Shown: positions 49,015 through 59,470 of the stretch, piece by piece
Layout of the letters: each line of letters starts with the position of its first letter
How positions within the stretch are numbered: position 1 is the first letter of the stretch
NCBI RefSeq assembly: GCF_032854445.1
Contig: NC_088300.1
Coordinates: forward strand, 7,438,001 to 7,502,000
Source of the DNA: Liolophura sinensis
Lineage: Eukaryota > Mollusca > Polyplacophora > Chitonida > Chitonidae
Length of the DNA: 64,000 nucleotides
Reading direction: 5' to 3'
Notes under the pieces: model-generated
The model's input: only the letters and a program-made list of their open reading frames with translations
Database searches by the model: none
What the model was told of the DNA's origin: nothing
Position numbers and translations under genes: made by a program

Positions 49015-49860
49015 AGATTCACTGTAATATTTTTTACATTTATTGGGGGTATAAACGAAAAAAAACGCTTTGCAAACTGCATGAATCCGCTTAGCGTTCA
49101 ATACAAAAAGTTTGCGTCGCGGCTCATACAAATACCCCAATAAACGTAAAAATATTATACAGTCAATCCTTATTTAATTCAAGGTATATAACGCTGTTAT
49201 CTAATGTTTTACTCTCATTCCAAACTGTAAGAAATGTTAGTCGATTGTTTTGAAGAAGGGAATGCCGCGTTCAAAAAGAATTGTGAAAACATTTTTCTAA
49301 AAACATCTAGAAGGTTAATTTCGATCGAGAGAACTTAAAGATGCAGAAGGAGTTGCATTTATTTCATGAGACGCGTTTTCTAGGCGACAACGCGTTTGCG
49401 ACTACTGCTGTTGGTGACTTCGTCTTGCCAGATACAAAACACGTACAATTGTAACATATGGATGATATCTTAATATTTCAAACATATTGGTTTTCCAAGA
49501 ACAACAGTGTGAATTTTAAACATCAGTTGGAAGTGATTTAGATCAAACTGGCTTGTTTTTGGCGAGCTCTCGCTCTCGGCTAAGCGTACGGCGTATGCAC
49601 TCGCTGACCCAGCTGGCCTGTGTGTTTGTGATCAAGCTCATGCTGAGGTAGGCAATACTGTTTAAATAGCCTTAACATATCTTACACTATCCACAGAATA
49701 TGTACTGATGCTGCTGTTTATGAATGTGAATATAATACAGACGAAAGTAAATATATTTATAGTGTTCTCTTTCTCATTTTATATGACGTGCCTTCAGTCT
49801 CTTTCAGTTCTGTTCTTAGAAAAAAGTAGTGCTATGTGGGCATGGTATGTATTTAGATAT
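49015..49860 (+). mobile_element. Family D hairpin element, copy 2
   Basis: It starts with the inverted-repeat block: left arm CACTGTAATATTTT and TTTATTGGGGGTATAAACG, right arm ACCCCAATAAACGTAAAAAT and ACAGTCAATCC. It continues with GACAACGCGTTTGCGA, CATATGGATGATATCTTAAT and TTTAAACATCAGTTGGAAG to GACGTGCCTTCAGTCTCTTT. It is collinear with 28716-29690, and small indels account for the shorter length. The arms are less well matched than in copy 1. Confidence 0.75.
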
Positions 49861-49989
49861 ATTGTTTACCAGGATGACAACGACGTGCACTGATAAGGTT
49901 TGCATGATCGTCCCAGGTATTTACACCTATTTGTCCATCAGTTACATGTTGCTTGCTAGTGCACTCGTTTGACAGCCATCTTGGGGATC

Positions 49990-51180
49990 TGTAGAATGTA
50001 CACGAAAGGGCCTATATTGGTCTCTGTTATCATACAGACGTTCAATGTTTAGTTCAGATTTCACCAGAGGGTATGAGGGTATTACAACGTTTAGTAGTGA
50101 TATGAGCCTGTCATAACGAAGCTATAATCATGTTCTAGCGTTCACCAGTGGTATACGAATATCATAGTGCTCATTGGTGGTGTGCGGATGTCATATCGTT
50201 CACTAGTGCTATATGGATGTCATATCGTTCACTAGTGGTATAACGTTCTCTGTAGTGGTATACGGATGTCTTATAGTAAATTAGTAGAGACGGGTGTAGT
50301 AGAGAATGCACACGATAGGACCTATGTTTGACGATAAGACCTATGTTTGACGATAGGACCTATGTTTGACGATAGGACATATGTTGTTCTCTGTTGTCAT
50401 AAACATGTACAATGGTTAGTTTAGACTACGTTTTACTTCACCAGGGTGTATGAGGATATTACAGCGTTTAGTAGTGATATGAGCCTGTCAGCCATAGACC
50501 GTTCGTCAGAGATATAATCAGGTTCTAGCGTTCACCAGTGGTATACGAATGTCATAGTGCTCACTGGTGGTGTGCCGATCTCGTATCGTTCACTAGTGTT
50601 ATACAGATGTCAAATTGTTCACTAGTGATATACGGGTATCATAGCGTTCACGAATGGCATATGGATATCGTATAGTGGTATACGGATGTTACATCGTTTA
50701 CCAGTGGCATACGGATATCATAATGTTCACTAGTGGTATATGGGTATAATATCGTTCATTAGTGGCATACGGATATTATATCGTTTACCAGTGGATTGCC
50801 GGATGTCCAAGCGTTCACAAAAGGTCTACACATGCCACAGTGGCCACTAGTCGTATAAGGATATCACAACATTCATTCGTGGTGTACGGATGTCATAACA
50901 TTCACTAATGTGATATACGGATGCCATAACGTTCACTTTAGGAGTATACGGATATTTTAAATTTCACTTTAGCGGTATACGGATGTCATAACTTTGACTA
51001 TAATGGTATATGGATATCATAACGTTGAATATAGCGGTATACGGATGTCATAACGTTCGCTATAGTTGTATACGGATGTCATAATGTTCACTCGTGTAAT
51101 ACGGATGTCATAACATTCACTATAGTGATATACGGATGTCTTACAGTTCATTATACAATAGTGAATGTTATATTATATAC
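49990..51180 (+). repeat. Compound degenerate tandem array around a 29-30 bp unit
   Basis: The basic word is GGTATACGGATGTCATAACG plus TTCACTAGT, repeated about 30 times with heavy decay. The first part is itself duplicated: about 50000-50230 matches 50290-50620 through CACGA.AGG.CCTAT, TTTAGTAGTGATATGAGCCT and GTTCTAGCGTTCACCAGTGG. Between them sits a small 19-bp array, CGATAGGACCTATGTTTGA, four times at 50311-50386. Confidence 0.85.
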
Positions 51181-54100
51181 AGATCCGTACCGTCCAGTCC
51201 AATGCTGGTATACCGTTGTTTCTTCCAATTTTCTTTGCCTGGTCTCCCACGATACTAGTTTCTACCTCCAAAATCAATCTGGCTAGAGCAATTTATTCAG
51301 CAAAGCACATCTCATCGCCAGGGTAATGACTGTGTGACTTTGAGGCGTGGTCAGACTTCTACGAATCAGAACATTGACTGCATGTCTGTAGTGGATTCGC
51401 TAGAAATCCTGTTACATGGATTTTACCGTAAAACTCACAAGTGGAAAATACACAGACATTCCAGTTGACCTCATCTGCACATTATACCTGCATTACATGT
51501 ACATTACAGATAAACTACATTCTGCATATCTGTTACATGGTACACAGGAACTATGCATCATACACATTGAATACCCTTTACACCTAAGACATACGCTACA
51601 CATTTTCCTTTTTTTATTCACCATAAACCTGAAATTAAATACATATGTATATATGTGTGATACATTTTGCGGGAATAAAACCCACAAGAGCTTGTTCTAT
51701 CCCATGAAAAGTAGAATGTTATATAATAGAGTCTATACATAGATTCATGGTAATGATATTAGAGTGTGACGTAGTAACAAACAAATGTTGGCAATCAGGA
51801 AGCATAAAAGATGTTGGAAACATTAGAAAGAGTATTAGGGAATTTTAAGGAACATGCAGTACCTCTTTCGAATCCTTTACCCCTGACACACAGGTTACGT
51901 GTTACACTTACATTACCGCTTATACATGGATAACTCTGTATATGATTCACCAAAGAAAGAAACCATGGAAAATTGCTTGACATAAAACAGGGGTTTGTTT
52001 ACTCTGCAGGGCAATCTTGACGGTACAGTTTTAGATTTATGAGCCACTCAGTGGTGGACAATAAACCACTGTATGCCTAAGTTAGACGGTGATCTTTGGT
52101 AACGTGCTTCTCTTTGCGTGAACAAGTAACAACGAAATCGAAGCAGATTACCACGTGGTACTTGCGTGGTATGTTAAATGACTTCTAATACCTCTTTTGA
52201 CGGAAACTCCCAAGCCCAGCAAAGTGCTCTTTTGACTAAAATGTATGAGTGAAGATTTCTTTATTTTTTATTTTTATAATTCTTAGTTTGCGTTTTGTTT
52301 AATTGATATTACTTTTATCTGCCTGTGCCAAATATACCCTCAGTATATGCCAAATTATGCGGCAGAAAAACATGAATGAAGGTTATTGCTACGGCTCTGA
52401 AACCGGCTCTATGGGAAAAGGGTAAATTATGAGGGGACGGTAGGCTTAATGCAGGCAGGCAGAGGAATTGCCGTGAGTCTGGAAGAGCTATCTGAGGTAA
52501 GCCTGCGTCTCTGGTTTTACGATAATCTGCTTGCAACAGTCAAGAGCTCTCATACCTCTACAACATCACCGTTTACCCACAAACCCTGGGAGGTAAATTT
52601 TTAGTTGAATGGGTGTCAGACAGCCGTTGTGAGCTGCAGTTAACAAGTAACAGTGCAATGGAAACGTGCAGCAGTGACAAAACTAACTAGGTTCCTTCGT
52701 ACATTATCGGCGTTAATATTGGCCAAACCGAACATTTCCGGTTAAACTACATTCAAGGTACCCCACGCTTATAGTTTTGGTTAAGTATAGTTCTCCTTGA
52801 AACATATAGCGTGCTTTAAAATAAATCTGATTTCACGAAACCTGTCAGGATTGTTGTACCTGTTTGCTTCCGGAATGCCTTTAAACACATGCAATGTTTA
52901 TTATATCTAAAGGTGAAAATTTAATCATGACACGAAATGCAGAGCAGAGGCTTCGTGGTATTAGTATTTAAAGTGAGACTCGAGACAGACAATCTTTGGT
53001 GTTTAAAATGTAAACTTATTTTCTGCAATAAAACTATGTACGTGGACTATGGATCTCAGAAAAAGAGACCGTGGTAACTCACGTGGATCCATTCTAACCA
53101 TGGCTACGGTTGAATCAGAAATCCATGAATTCGATCTAACATTATGTGAACGTTAGTGGCCTGGCATGTTGGGAATTGTCGTCAGATGGGACATGTATGA
53201 GAAAGTTAGTTACTGGCTGGAAGGGTTAATAAAAGTACTGCGGTCAGTACAATTGTGTACATTTGTAAAAAGTTACTTGGCTAGCTTCTAGTTATTGGCT
53301 AAACACGAAATCCTTTGTTGCCTGGTGTATTTCTGAACTTGTACAGAATGATAGAGGGTACACAGACGTTTTTGATCAGCCCTGTTATTGTTAAGAGGTG
53401 TATTAAGACGGAATACCCTCTCTGTCGGAGGTCTGACATTGTATAAATTCGGTTAAATGCTTCGGAAAAATCATCTTTTCTTCAATAAAGCCTAGGTGGC
53501 CTCGGTGACCTTTTGATCAACAGAAGCAACATGGTTTTAAGTCGGTATTAGCCAATACACTAGCTTTTAAACAAATGGCCGGCGAATTCCAGTCTGAAAT
53601 GAAGAATAGAAAGAAGTGAACCGAAGAGCCTGGAAGTATTCAGGCTATATACGGGGAACCTGTAGAGAGCACCATTACACCAGCTGGATATTTCCACAAC
53701 AGATCGTCTTCTCGGTTAACCCGAGTTTGCTATATCGATTCCAGTTGTTTCACAGCAGAGACACTATCTCTAAAGGTGTCTCAATTGCTCGATCTCGGAC
53801 TTATCCCCCAAGCGTGCGCATTTAAGGCGTTGATATTGGTTTATAAATTCTGCGAATCGTACATGGCGATAAGAGTGCGGTGCGTTTAACGAGTGATGAC
53901 AAAGCTTTCATTATCTCGGGAACAAAGGCGATCAATACCATGTAAAACTTAACGCGGAGATGCCCGGGGGCCAATAGCCATGTCTGCAAAATTCTGAGAG
54001 ATGTCCACGGCCATCCTGCCTTGTGCTCTCTCGAAACCTGTGATCATCACAAAACACTGAAACCTGAAATCAGGCTTGGCTATCTTCTCTATGTGTTTGT

Positions 54101-54714
54101 CCAGGTTATCGGTGTTAGTACCTCAGCCAATCGTCGCTGAATTATAAGCCCAACCAAATTTATCACATTGCTTGACACGGACATTGATGCACATTTAGTA
54201 CTGCTTTTATTTACAAAAGATTTCTTTACTTACCTGGTGTCAGCAAGATAAGTGATTGTAAGTGTAATTCTCTCTAATGATCTCAACATAATCCAGACTC
54301 TGATCCGAAAGAAGGCATTCAAAACCATGAGTTGATATCTAATACTGTTACTGCAAAGCTTGATAAATTGGGCTTTTAAAGTGTCGACATTTCCAAGGGA
54401 AAACTCATACAAATCTTTAGGTAAACCAATGAGAACGGGGTAGCACAAGTTATTACCGGAATTTGTAACGTTTTATAAAAATAGACTGCCTGTTTAAATG
54501 GATGCATTTTAACTCGTATTACCGGAAGCTTTGAGCTTGATTACAATAATATTTTAAATATTACCAGAAGTCTGGAAACTGACATTACCTGTATCGTTCT
54601 GGATAATTGCAGTGCAATGTATTAATGATTTTATAAAAAAAATTAGAAGTTCTAACTTCTCAAATAGCAAGAGAAAGTGCACTTCATTTTTGCAGATGTG
54701 TTTGATAGTCAACA
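51181..54714. other. No gene seen
   Basis: Frames up to 108 codons (51416-51742, plus) without motifs. No tandem array recognised. Confidence 0.5.
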
Positions 54715-55490
54715 ATTTTGATGATCTCATTTTCTCTGGTGTAATTGACAGTTACATGTTTCTGGTTTATAGTGCCATTTACCTGGTGTGACTGACCGTT
54801 ACATCATGCTGGTTCATAATGCCGTTTATTTTGTGCGATCGACCATTACATCCTTCCGGTTCATAATGTTATTCACCTGGTGCGACTAAGCATTACATCC
54901 TTTTGGTTCATAATGCCGTTTATTTGGTGTGACTGATCCATACATCTTTCTGGTTCACAATGCGATTTGCCAGATGTGACTGACCGTTACATCTTTCTGG
55001 TTCATAGAGCCATTTATCTGGTGTAACAGACCATTACATCTTTCCGGTTCATAATGCCATTTATCTGGCATGACAGATCATTGCATGCATCTAGTTCATA
55101 ATGTCATTGATCTGGCATGACAGATCATTGCATGCATCTAGTTCATCATGTCATTTACCTGGTGTGACTGATCATTACATCTTTCCGGTTCATAATGCCA
55201 TTTATCTGGCATGACAGATCATTGCATGCATCTAGTTCATAATGTCATTGATCTGGCGTGACAGGCCATTACATGCTTCTAGTTCATCATGTCATTTACC
55301 TGGTGTGACTGATCATTACATCTTTCCGGTTCATAATGCCATTTACCTGGCGTGACAGACCATGACTTCCTTCTACTTCATCATGCCATTTACCTGGTGT
55401 GACAAACCATTACATGCTTCTAGTTCATCATGTCATTTATCTCGTGTGACTGACCATTACATGCTTCTAATTCATAATGTCAAACGACAA
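54715..55490 (+). repeat. 47-bp minisatellite, about 16 copies
   Basis: The unit contains CATTACATCTTTCCGGTTCA, TAATGCCATTTATCTGG and TGTGACTGAC or CATGACAGAT; the word TTCATAAT recurs at 54813 and 54860 (47 bp). Two sub-types alternate irregularly, ATCTTTCCGGTTCATAATGC and GCATGCATCTAGTTCATAAT, and dimer blocks at about 55070-55140, 55210-55260 and 55380-55430 repeat each other. Confidence 0.92.
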
Positions 55491-55859
55491 AATTGTAAAA
55501 GCGACTGTAAACCAAGGGCCCATCCCACAAACCATTATTTCACAATTCAAACTTTCAAATATCATTTTAATGTTTGGGTTAGTTGACTTAATTTATAAGG
55601 TGTCCTTAACATTAATTCTTAGGCTTCCTTGTTTCTCATGACTTTCTCATCAGAATATACACACAAATTCGCGTTCTTTCCAACACAAACATTTGTGCCT
55701 TAATTATCTGAACAACTTCACTTTGTGATGGGTTACACAAGACAGTAATATGGCTTGTGTTTAAATCTGTGTTTAAAGATAAGGAAAACAATTAACAATT
55801 AACTCGCAGCAAAGTAAAAAATAAATGGGCAACTTTGAACTTGTGCAGGTCGTTTGTTT

Positions 55860-56045
55860 TCTAGTGGTCGTTGTGCAATGGTAGGTAGAGCACCGAGGTC
55901 AAAACCTGCACCCAGGAACTCGCTAACCATGGACTGTGCTGTGTTTAACCGACTTGTGTTTGTCCCTCCGGCTTGATTAGGTTCGGTGCATTATCTACTT
56001 TCTATTACCCTCTTCCAAGGCCAAGCGAAGCTTGGGGTCAGTGGA
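55860..56045 (+). mobile_element. Possible old SINE
   Basis: CGTTGTGCAATGGTAGGTAG is followed by AGCACCGAGGTCAAAACCTG, which resembles the A-box region of a tRNA-derived head. CTTCCAAGGCCAAGCGAAGC occurs later. No second copy or clear tail was found in this window. Confidence 0.25.
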
Positions 56046-57683
56046 CTATTAAGCCTAACCATCTGTTTGTTGTGCCTCGAAATGAAAACTAACACCGTAA
56101 ATGCCTTGAGTTAGATGGCGGCTAATTTCTCTACAATAACGATTCCCTTACCTTCACTGATGTATGCTGTGCTCCAAGCATGTGTTCGGAAAGAGGGTTA
56201 ACGAAGGCTCTGAAGATTTTTCCTTCACATTTGAATTTCGGTTTAACATTTGCAATCAAAGCGTGACTGAGATACCTTTTTAAATTGTTATTTGACCTGG
56301 AACTCGTTCATGGACTAAGAATTTGAGCTTTGATATGGAATTCATGCCTGGAATATCAACTGTCTGAAAACTGATGACCGCTTCTCTCTTGTGTGTTACC
56401 GGCTTTATTTCCTAATTGTATAATTTCTTACATACCTTTGTCTTTGGGAGCTAGTGTTAAACGTTGTTTTGGAAATGGATCTTCCGATTATCGACTTGGA
56501 ACGCCCTTTCCGGATTACCGAATGGTATACGAATGTCGGACATGACGCTTATATTTATCACAAAAAATCATAGATTTAATGAACTTTTCTTCTATAACTG
56601 TTGTGACTGCTACATTTTAAAAAAAAATTGACAATTGATTTCTCAAAGTGCACATTGTCACATACGGTGACACAAAACAATTAATCTCTTTCCACAGCAC
56701 TTTGATATGCTCCATAAAACTTATAAGTAAATTAATGCAAAATGTGTAAGCCTTACCGACATCTTATTGTTTACAAAAACAATGGCTCTTCGTATACAAT
56801 TTTGTCACTGATATGGGTATATCGGAAAAGTGTTAAAAACGATGAAATTAGTTGTCTAGAAGCTTGTGCATTGTTTCTTAGACAGACCCATTAATTCAAC
56901 TTGCCTAGGGACAACCATTGCTGCAAGGTTCCGGAATACAGCGCTTATGAGCCAGAAAGCCTAGTAAGTAAATCGCCTCGTTGCATGTGGCGTTCATCAG
57001 GGGAATACGCTTATGACCGGAGAGAAGATTGTAAATGGAGCTGGTACGCCATGAAGACATTCTCAGCTTAATGCATTTGTGTTTCCATTTTCAAGGAAAC
57101 AAGAGGCTTAGATTTACTAAGGAATATTTGATGTTGGTTGACAAAACAAATCATTCCTGGCATAACGAGGCCCTGTGAGACTGATCCTTGTATATCCGAG
57201 CCATGTTAGTGAGGGACACGACGAGAAGCCCTAAGTATACCTGGTCATCTTACTGGCCCCTACCTGAGTTCATTATAGGATTTGACATAGGCATATATAT
57301 ATCAATCTTGATATAGGACCGAGGCGTACATCAATAAATCAAATCACTGGGCAAGGCAAAAATACAAAGATATCTACAGAGAAACCTTGAAAGAGCTGAA
57401 TAAATATCCTTTCAGTTCGTCGGACTTGTTCAGATATTATTGAAATAGGAGAGTGGGAACATCACAAGAACCCAAAACCACTTCTCTCTTCTTTGATGCC
57501 ATTATAGTTCAGTTGTGTATACATTGAATAGTTTTCCGTGATGATAGGTTATGGTTTTGGAATTTGAATTTACTGTGCGTTTACCTGCGATAGGAGACCA
57601 AACCAGCAACCACCCTACGCTTGTTATCCTACAGCTTTAACCATACTCTGTCTGTATTGTATTCCTGTCTTTTTTTTCTTCAG
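56046..57683. other. End of intron 1, no other feature
   Basis: AT-rich with no repeat array. It ends in the acceptor of exon 2. Confidence 0.5.
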
Positions 57684-57857
57684 GAACGTTAATCTCCTCT
57701 TTCACAGTATTTTGTGGCTCAAGTACTCGTATTTCCACGCCGTGTAAAGCCTGCTGGTTGAACATCCTGGCCGCCTTTCTCCAGATGATCACATTCTTCA
57801 TCATCGTCGGCTGGATCTGGAGCATACTCTGGGGGATGACTTTTGTCCAGCTATCAC
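57684..57857 (+). CDS. stum: SPEC3/Stum-family membrane protein, exon 2
   Basis: Completes Gly68 and encodes residues 69-125. The translation starts TLISSFTVFCGSSTRISTPC, ending the first membrane segment in a Cys-containing loop. A second hydrophobic segment follows (LNILAAFLQMITFFIIVGWI, about residues 94-113). It closes with the family signature WIWSILWGMTFVQLS. The acceptor is strong (CTTTTTTTTCTTCAG) and the frame joins exon 1 in phase 1. The likely donor is GTACGT at 57858, again phase 1. If that donor is not used, the frame reads RTYAHSIVQPAK and stops at 57893, giving a 137-residue protein. The minus-strand frame at 57637-57825 is a shadow. Confidence 0.9.
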
Positions 57858-57895
57858 GTACGTATGCTCACTCTATCGTCCAACCAGCTAAATGA

Positions 57896-58203
57896 AGTAC
57901 ACAGAGTTTTGACATCTGATACTGAAGAAAATTCTCAGTGGAAGCACAAATTGACCTGTGACATCTGTAAGACATGAACTTTGAATTTGTCTTTGAACCC
58001 CAGGGATATAGCTAGCATTCGCTTCATAACTTTAAACAGAGATATAATAATGGGGCAATGTCATTTTTGTTTTGTTTAAACTTAATAACTGTCAAGTCAA
58101 ACGGTAGTTGCAATCAACTTAGCCTAACAGTTCCCTCAAATCTGACGTATTAATGACATTTTTTGGATATGCTGTTACGCATCATGCATCAAATAAGGAT
58201 TAA
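57896..58203. other. Intron 2, 5' part
   Basis: Intron 2 as modelled runs 57858-58406 (549 bp). This part holds no other feature. Confidence 0.5.
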
Positions 58204-58327
58204 GTTAAGTCATTTTTGATTGGTGTTTTACGCTGTACTTATGAATGATTCACTTACACGACGGCAGCCAGCATTAAGGTTGGAGGAAACTGGACAGAGC
58301 CCGGGGGAACCCACGACCATCCGCGAG
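58204..58327 (-). repeat. Family B element in intron 2
   Basis: TTTTGATTGGTGTTTTACGC begins it. TTCACTTACACGACGGCAGC and GGAGGAAACTGGACAGAGCC follow, and it ends at CACGACCATCCGCGAG. It accounts for almost a quarter of intron 2 and stops about 80 bp before the exon 3 acceptor. It lies antisense to the gene. Confidence 0.88.
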
Positions 58328-58406
58328 TTTTTTTTAGATACAAGTATAAATTACCTAATACACAATTGAATTGTATATTTTTCCTAATGTCTTCTATGTT
58401 TTACAG

Positions 58407-58483
58407 TTCGGGCCTCGGAAGACAAGTCAGACTTCCCCTACTACGTTAGGCGACAAAGCAGTGTCGAGGTGGGTCATGGATGA
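58407..58483 (+). CDS. stum: SPEC3/Stum-family membrane protein, probable exon 3
   Basis: Follows the acceptor CTATGTTTTACAG. Joined in phase 1 to exon 2 it gives Leu126 and then RASEDKSDFPYYVRRQSSVE and VGHG before TGA (58481-58483), so the protein is about 150 residues. The tail is polar, as expected of a cytosolic C-terminus after the second membrane segment, and the total length is close to that of the short vertebrate Stum homologues. C-terminal tails in this family are poorly conserved, so support comes from frame, splice sites and length only. A second donor-like GTGGGT at 58469 could extend the gene to further exons. Confidence 0.55.
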
Positions 58484-59207
58484 GAAGGCGGCTATTTCCT
58501 TCAGCTTTCGTTCACAGCATTTTGTTTACGATATTCTTCCCATTCCGTTCCACCCGCTTCGCGAAGGGCTGGTGGATCCTGGGCTGGTCAAGCCTTCAAC
58601 AACATCTACACCATGAACGTGTTTCTGACTCATTTTGAGGGATGCATTATCTTAACTTCTCCAGGTGTTTATTTAAAACGTCACGTGGGATGCAGTTCGT
58701 ACCGTATACAGTCTGTATAAAAAGCATTCAGATATGATTTGCAACATTACTGAATGTATCCAGCGGAAAAATTTCTACGGTGTCTGGTTGCAAAGGAAAT
58801 GATCTGCCAACCCTTGGCTGTGACATTGTGGAAGGTTTCGTCCAACCTTACAATGCTCATTCCTGTATACATGTGCGATATTTTTTCTTTTTATGTGTTG
58901 GAAGAATGATTCTTGAAGTAAGTACATATACCAAGGTGTACCCAGAGAAGACATCACCGTTTTGCAGCCCATGTTGCCATTGTATTAGTCTGCAAATTCA
59001 ACCGCTTGTAAGGAAAATATTGATGACTCTCCTGGAGATGCATAAATTCTCCGTAAATTGCATTATACAGGTATTAGTGTAAAAAAACTTTTTTTCGATG
59101 TCACAGAACGGGCCAGGTATTGCTTGAATACCTAAGTTTTGAAGTTGGTAAGTTCCGTGAAAGCAAACATGCGAAATAGTTGAAGACAGAAGTCCAAATT
59201 GCAGAAA
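58484..59207 (+). other. Presumed 3' UTR or flank
   Basis: Frames at 58371-58616 and 58780-59082 are out of phase with exon 3 or separate, and have no recognisable domain. Confidence 0.3.
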
Positions 59208-59213
59208 ATAAAT
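59208..59213 (+). terminator. Candidate polyadenylation signal
   Basis: AATAAA, about 725 bp after the TGA of exon 3. It is the first canonical hexamer I noticed downstream. In AT-rich DNA this motif is common by chance. Confidence 0.25.
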
Positions 59214-59269
59214 TTTAATATCTCAAGTTTACTTCCGAAAGGTGAAAGGTGAATGATGAATGAGACTGT

Positions 59270-59470
59270 TTTTGTTTAATCTCATTCATTAGCAGTAAGG
59301 AATGCCGGACTTTTTTTATGGGATTTGCTTCGCTCTCATTTTCCTTGTGACAATAGCCGGTTGACAACGCTTTACGCTGGTTTAAGCTCGTTGAAGACCT
59401 CTTGTCTTCCACCAATATGGGTGAAAGTCTGTGTATCACTTGTCATAAAAGCGTGTCAGTAACTTGTCAA
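59270..59470 (+). mobile_element. Possible relic of SINE family 1
   Basis: CTTCCACCAATATGGGTGAA followed by AGTCTGTGTATCACTTG resembles the middle of SINE family 1 (CTTCCATCAATATGG at 7340). Head and tail are not recognisable. Confidence 0.3.

Larger units (their letters stand above)
16112..57683 (+). other. stum: Intron 1 of the Stum-like gene (about 41.6 kb)
   Basis: Bounded by GTAAGT at 16112 and by a strong acceptor, TGTCTTTTTTTTCTTCAG, ending at 57683. Both exons are cut in phase 1, and the joined codon is GGA (Gly68), which falls exactly where the family has its conserved PG.GT turn after the first hydrophobic stretch. No other gene is supported inside. The first 12.5 kb is mostly unique; the rest carries many tandem arrays and dispersed elements, listed separately. 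Confidence 0.8.

Noticed and set aside
48696-49016. 106-codon frame with three similar 35-residue segments
   Set aside because: The DNA itself is a 105-bp tandem repeat; no sign of selection on the protein was visible.
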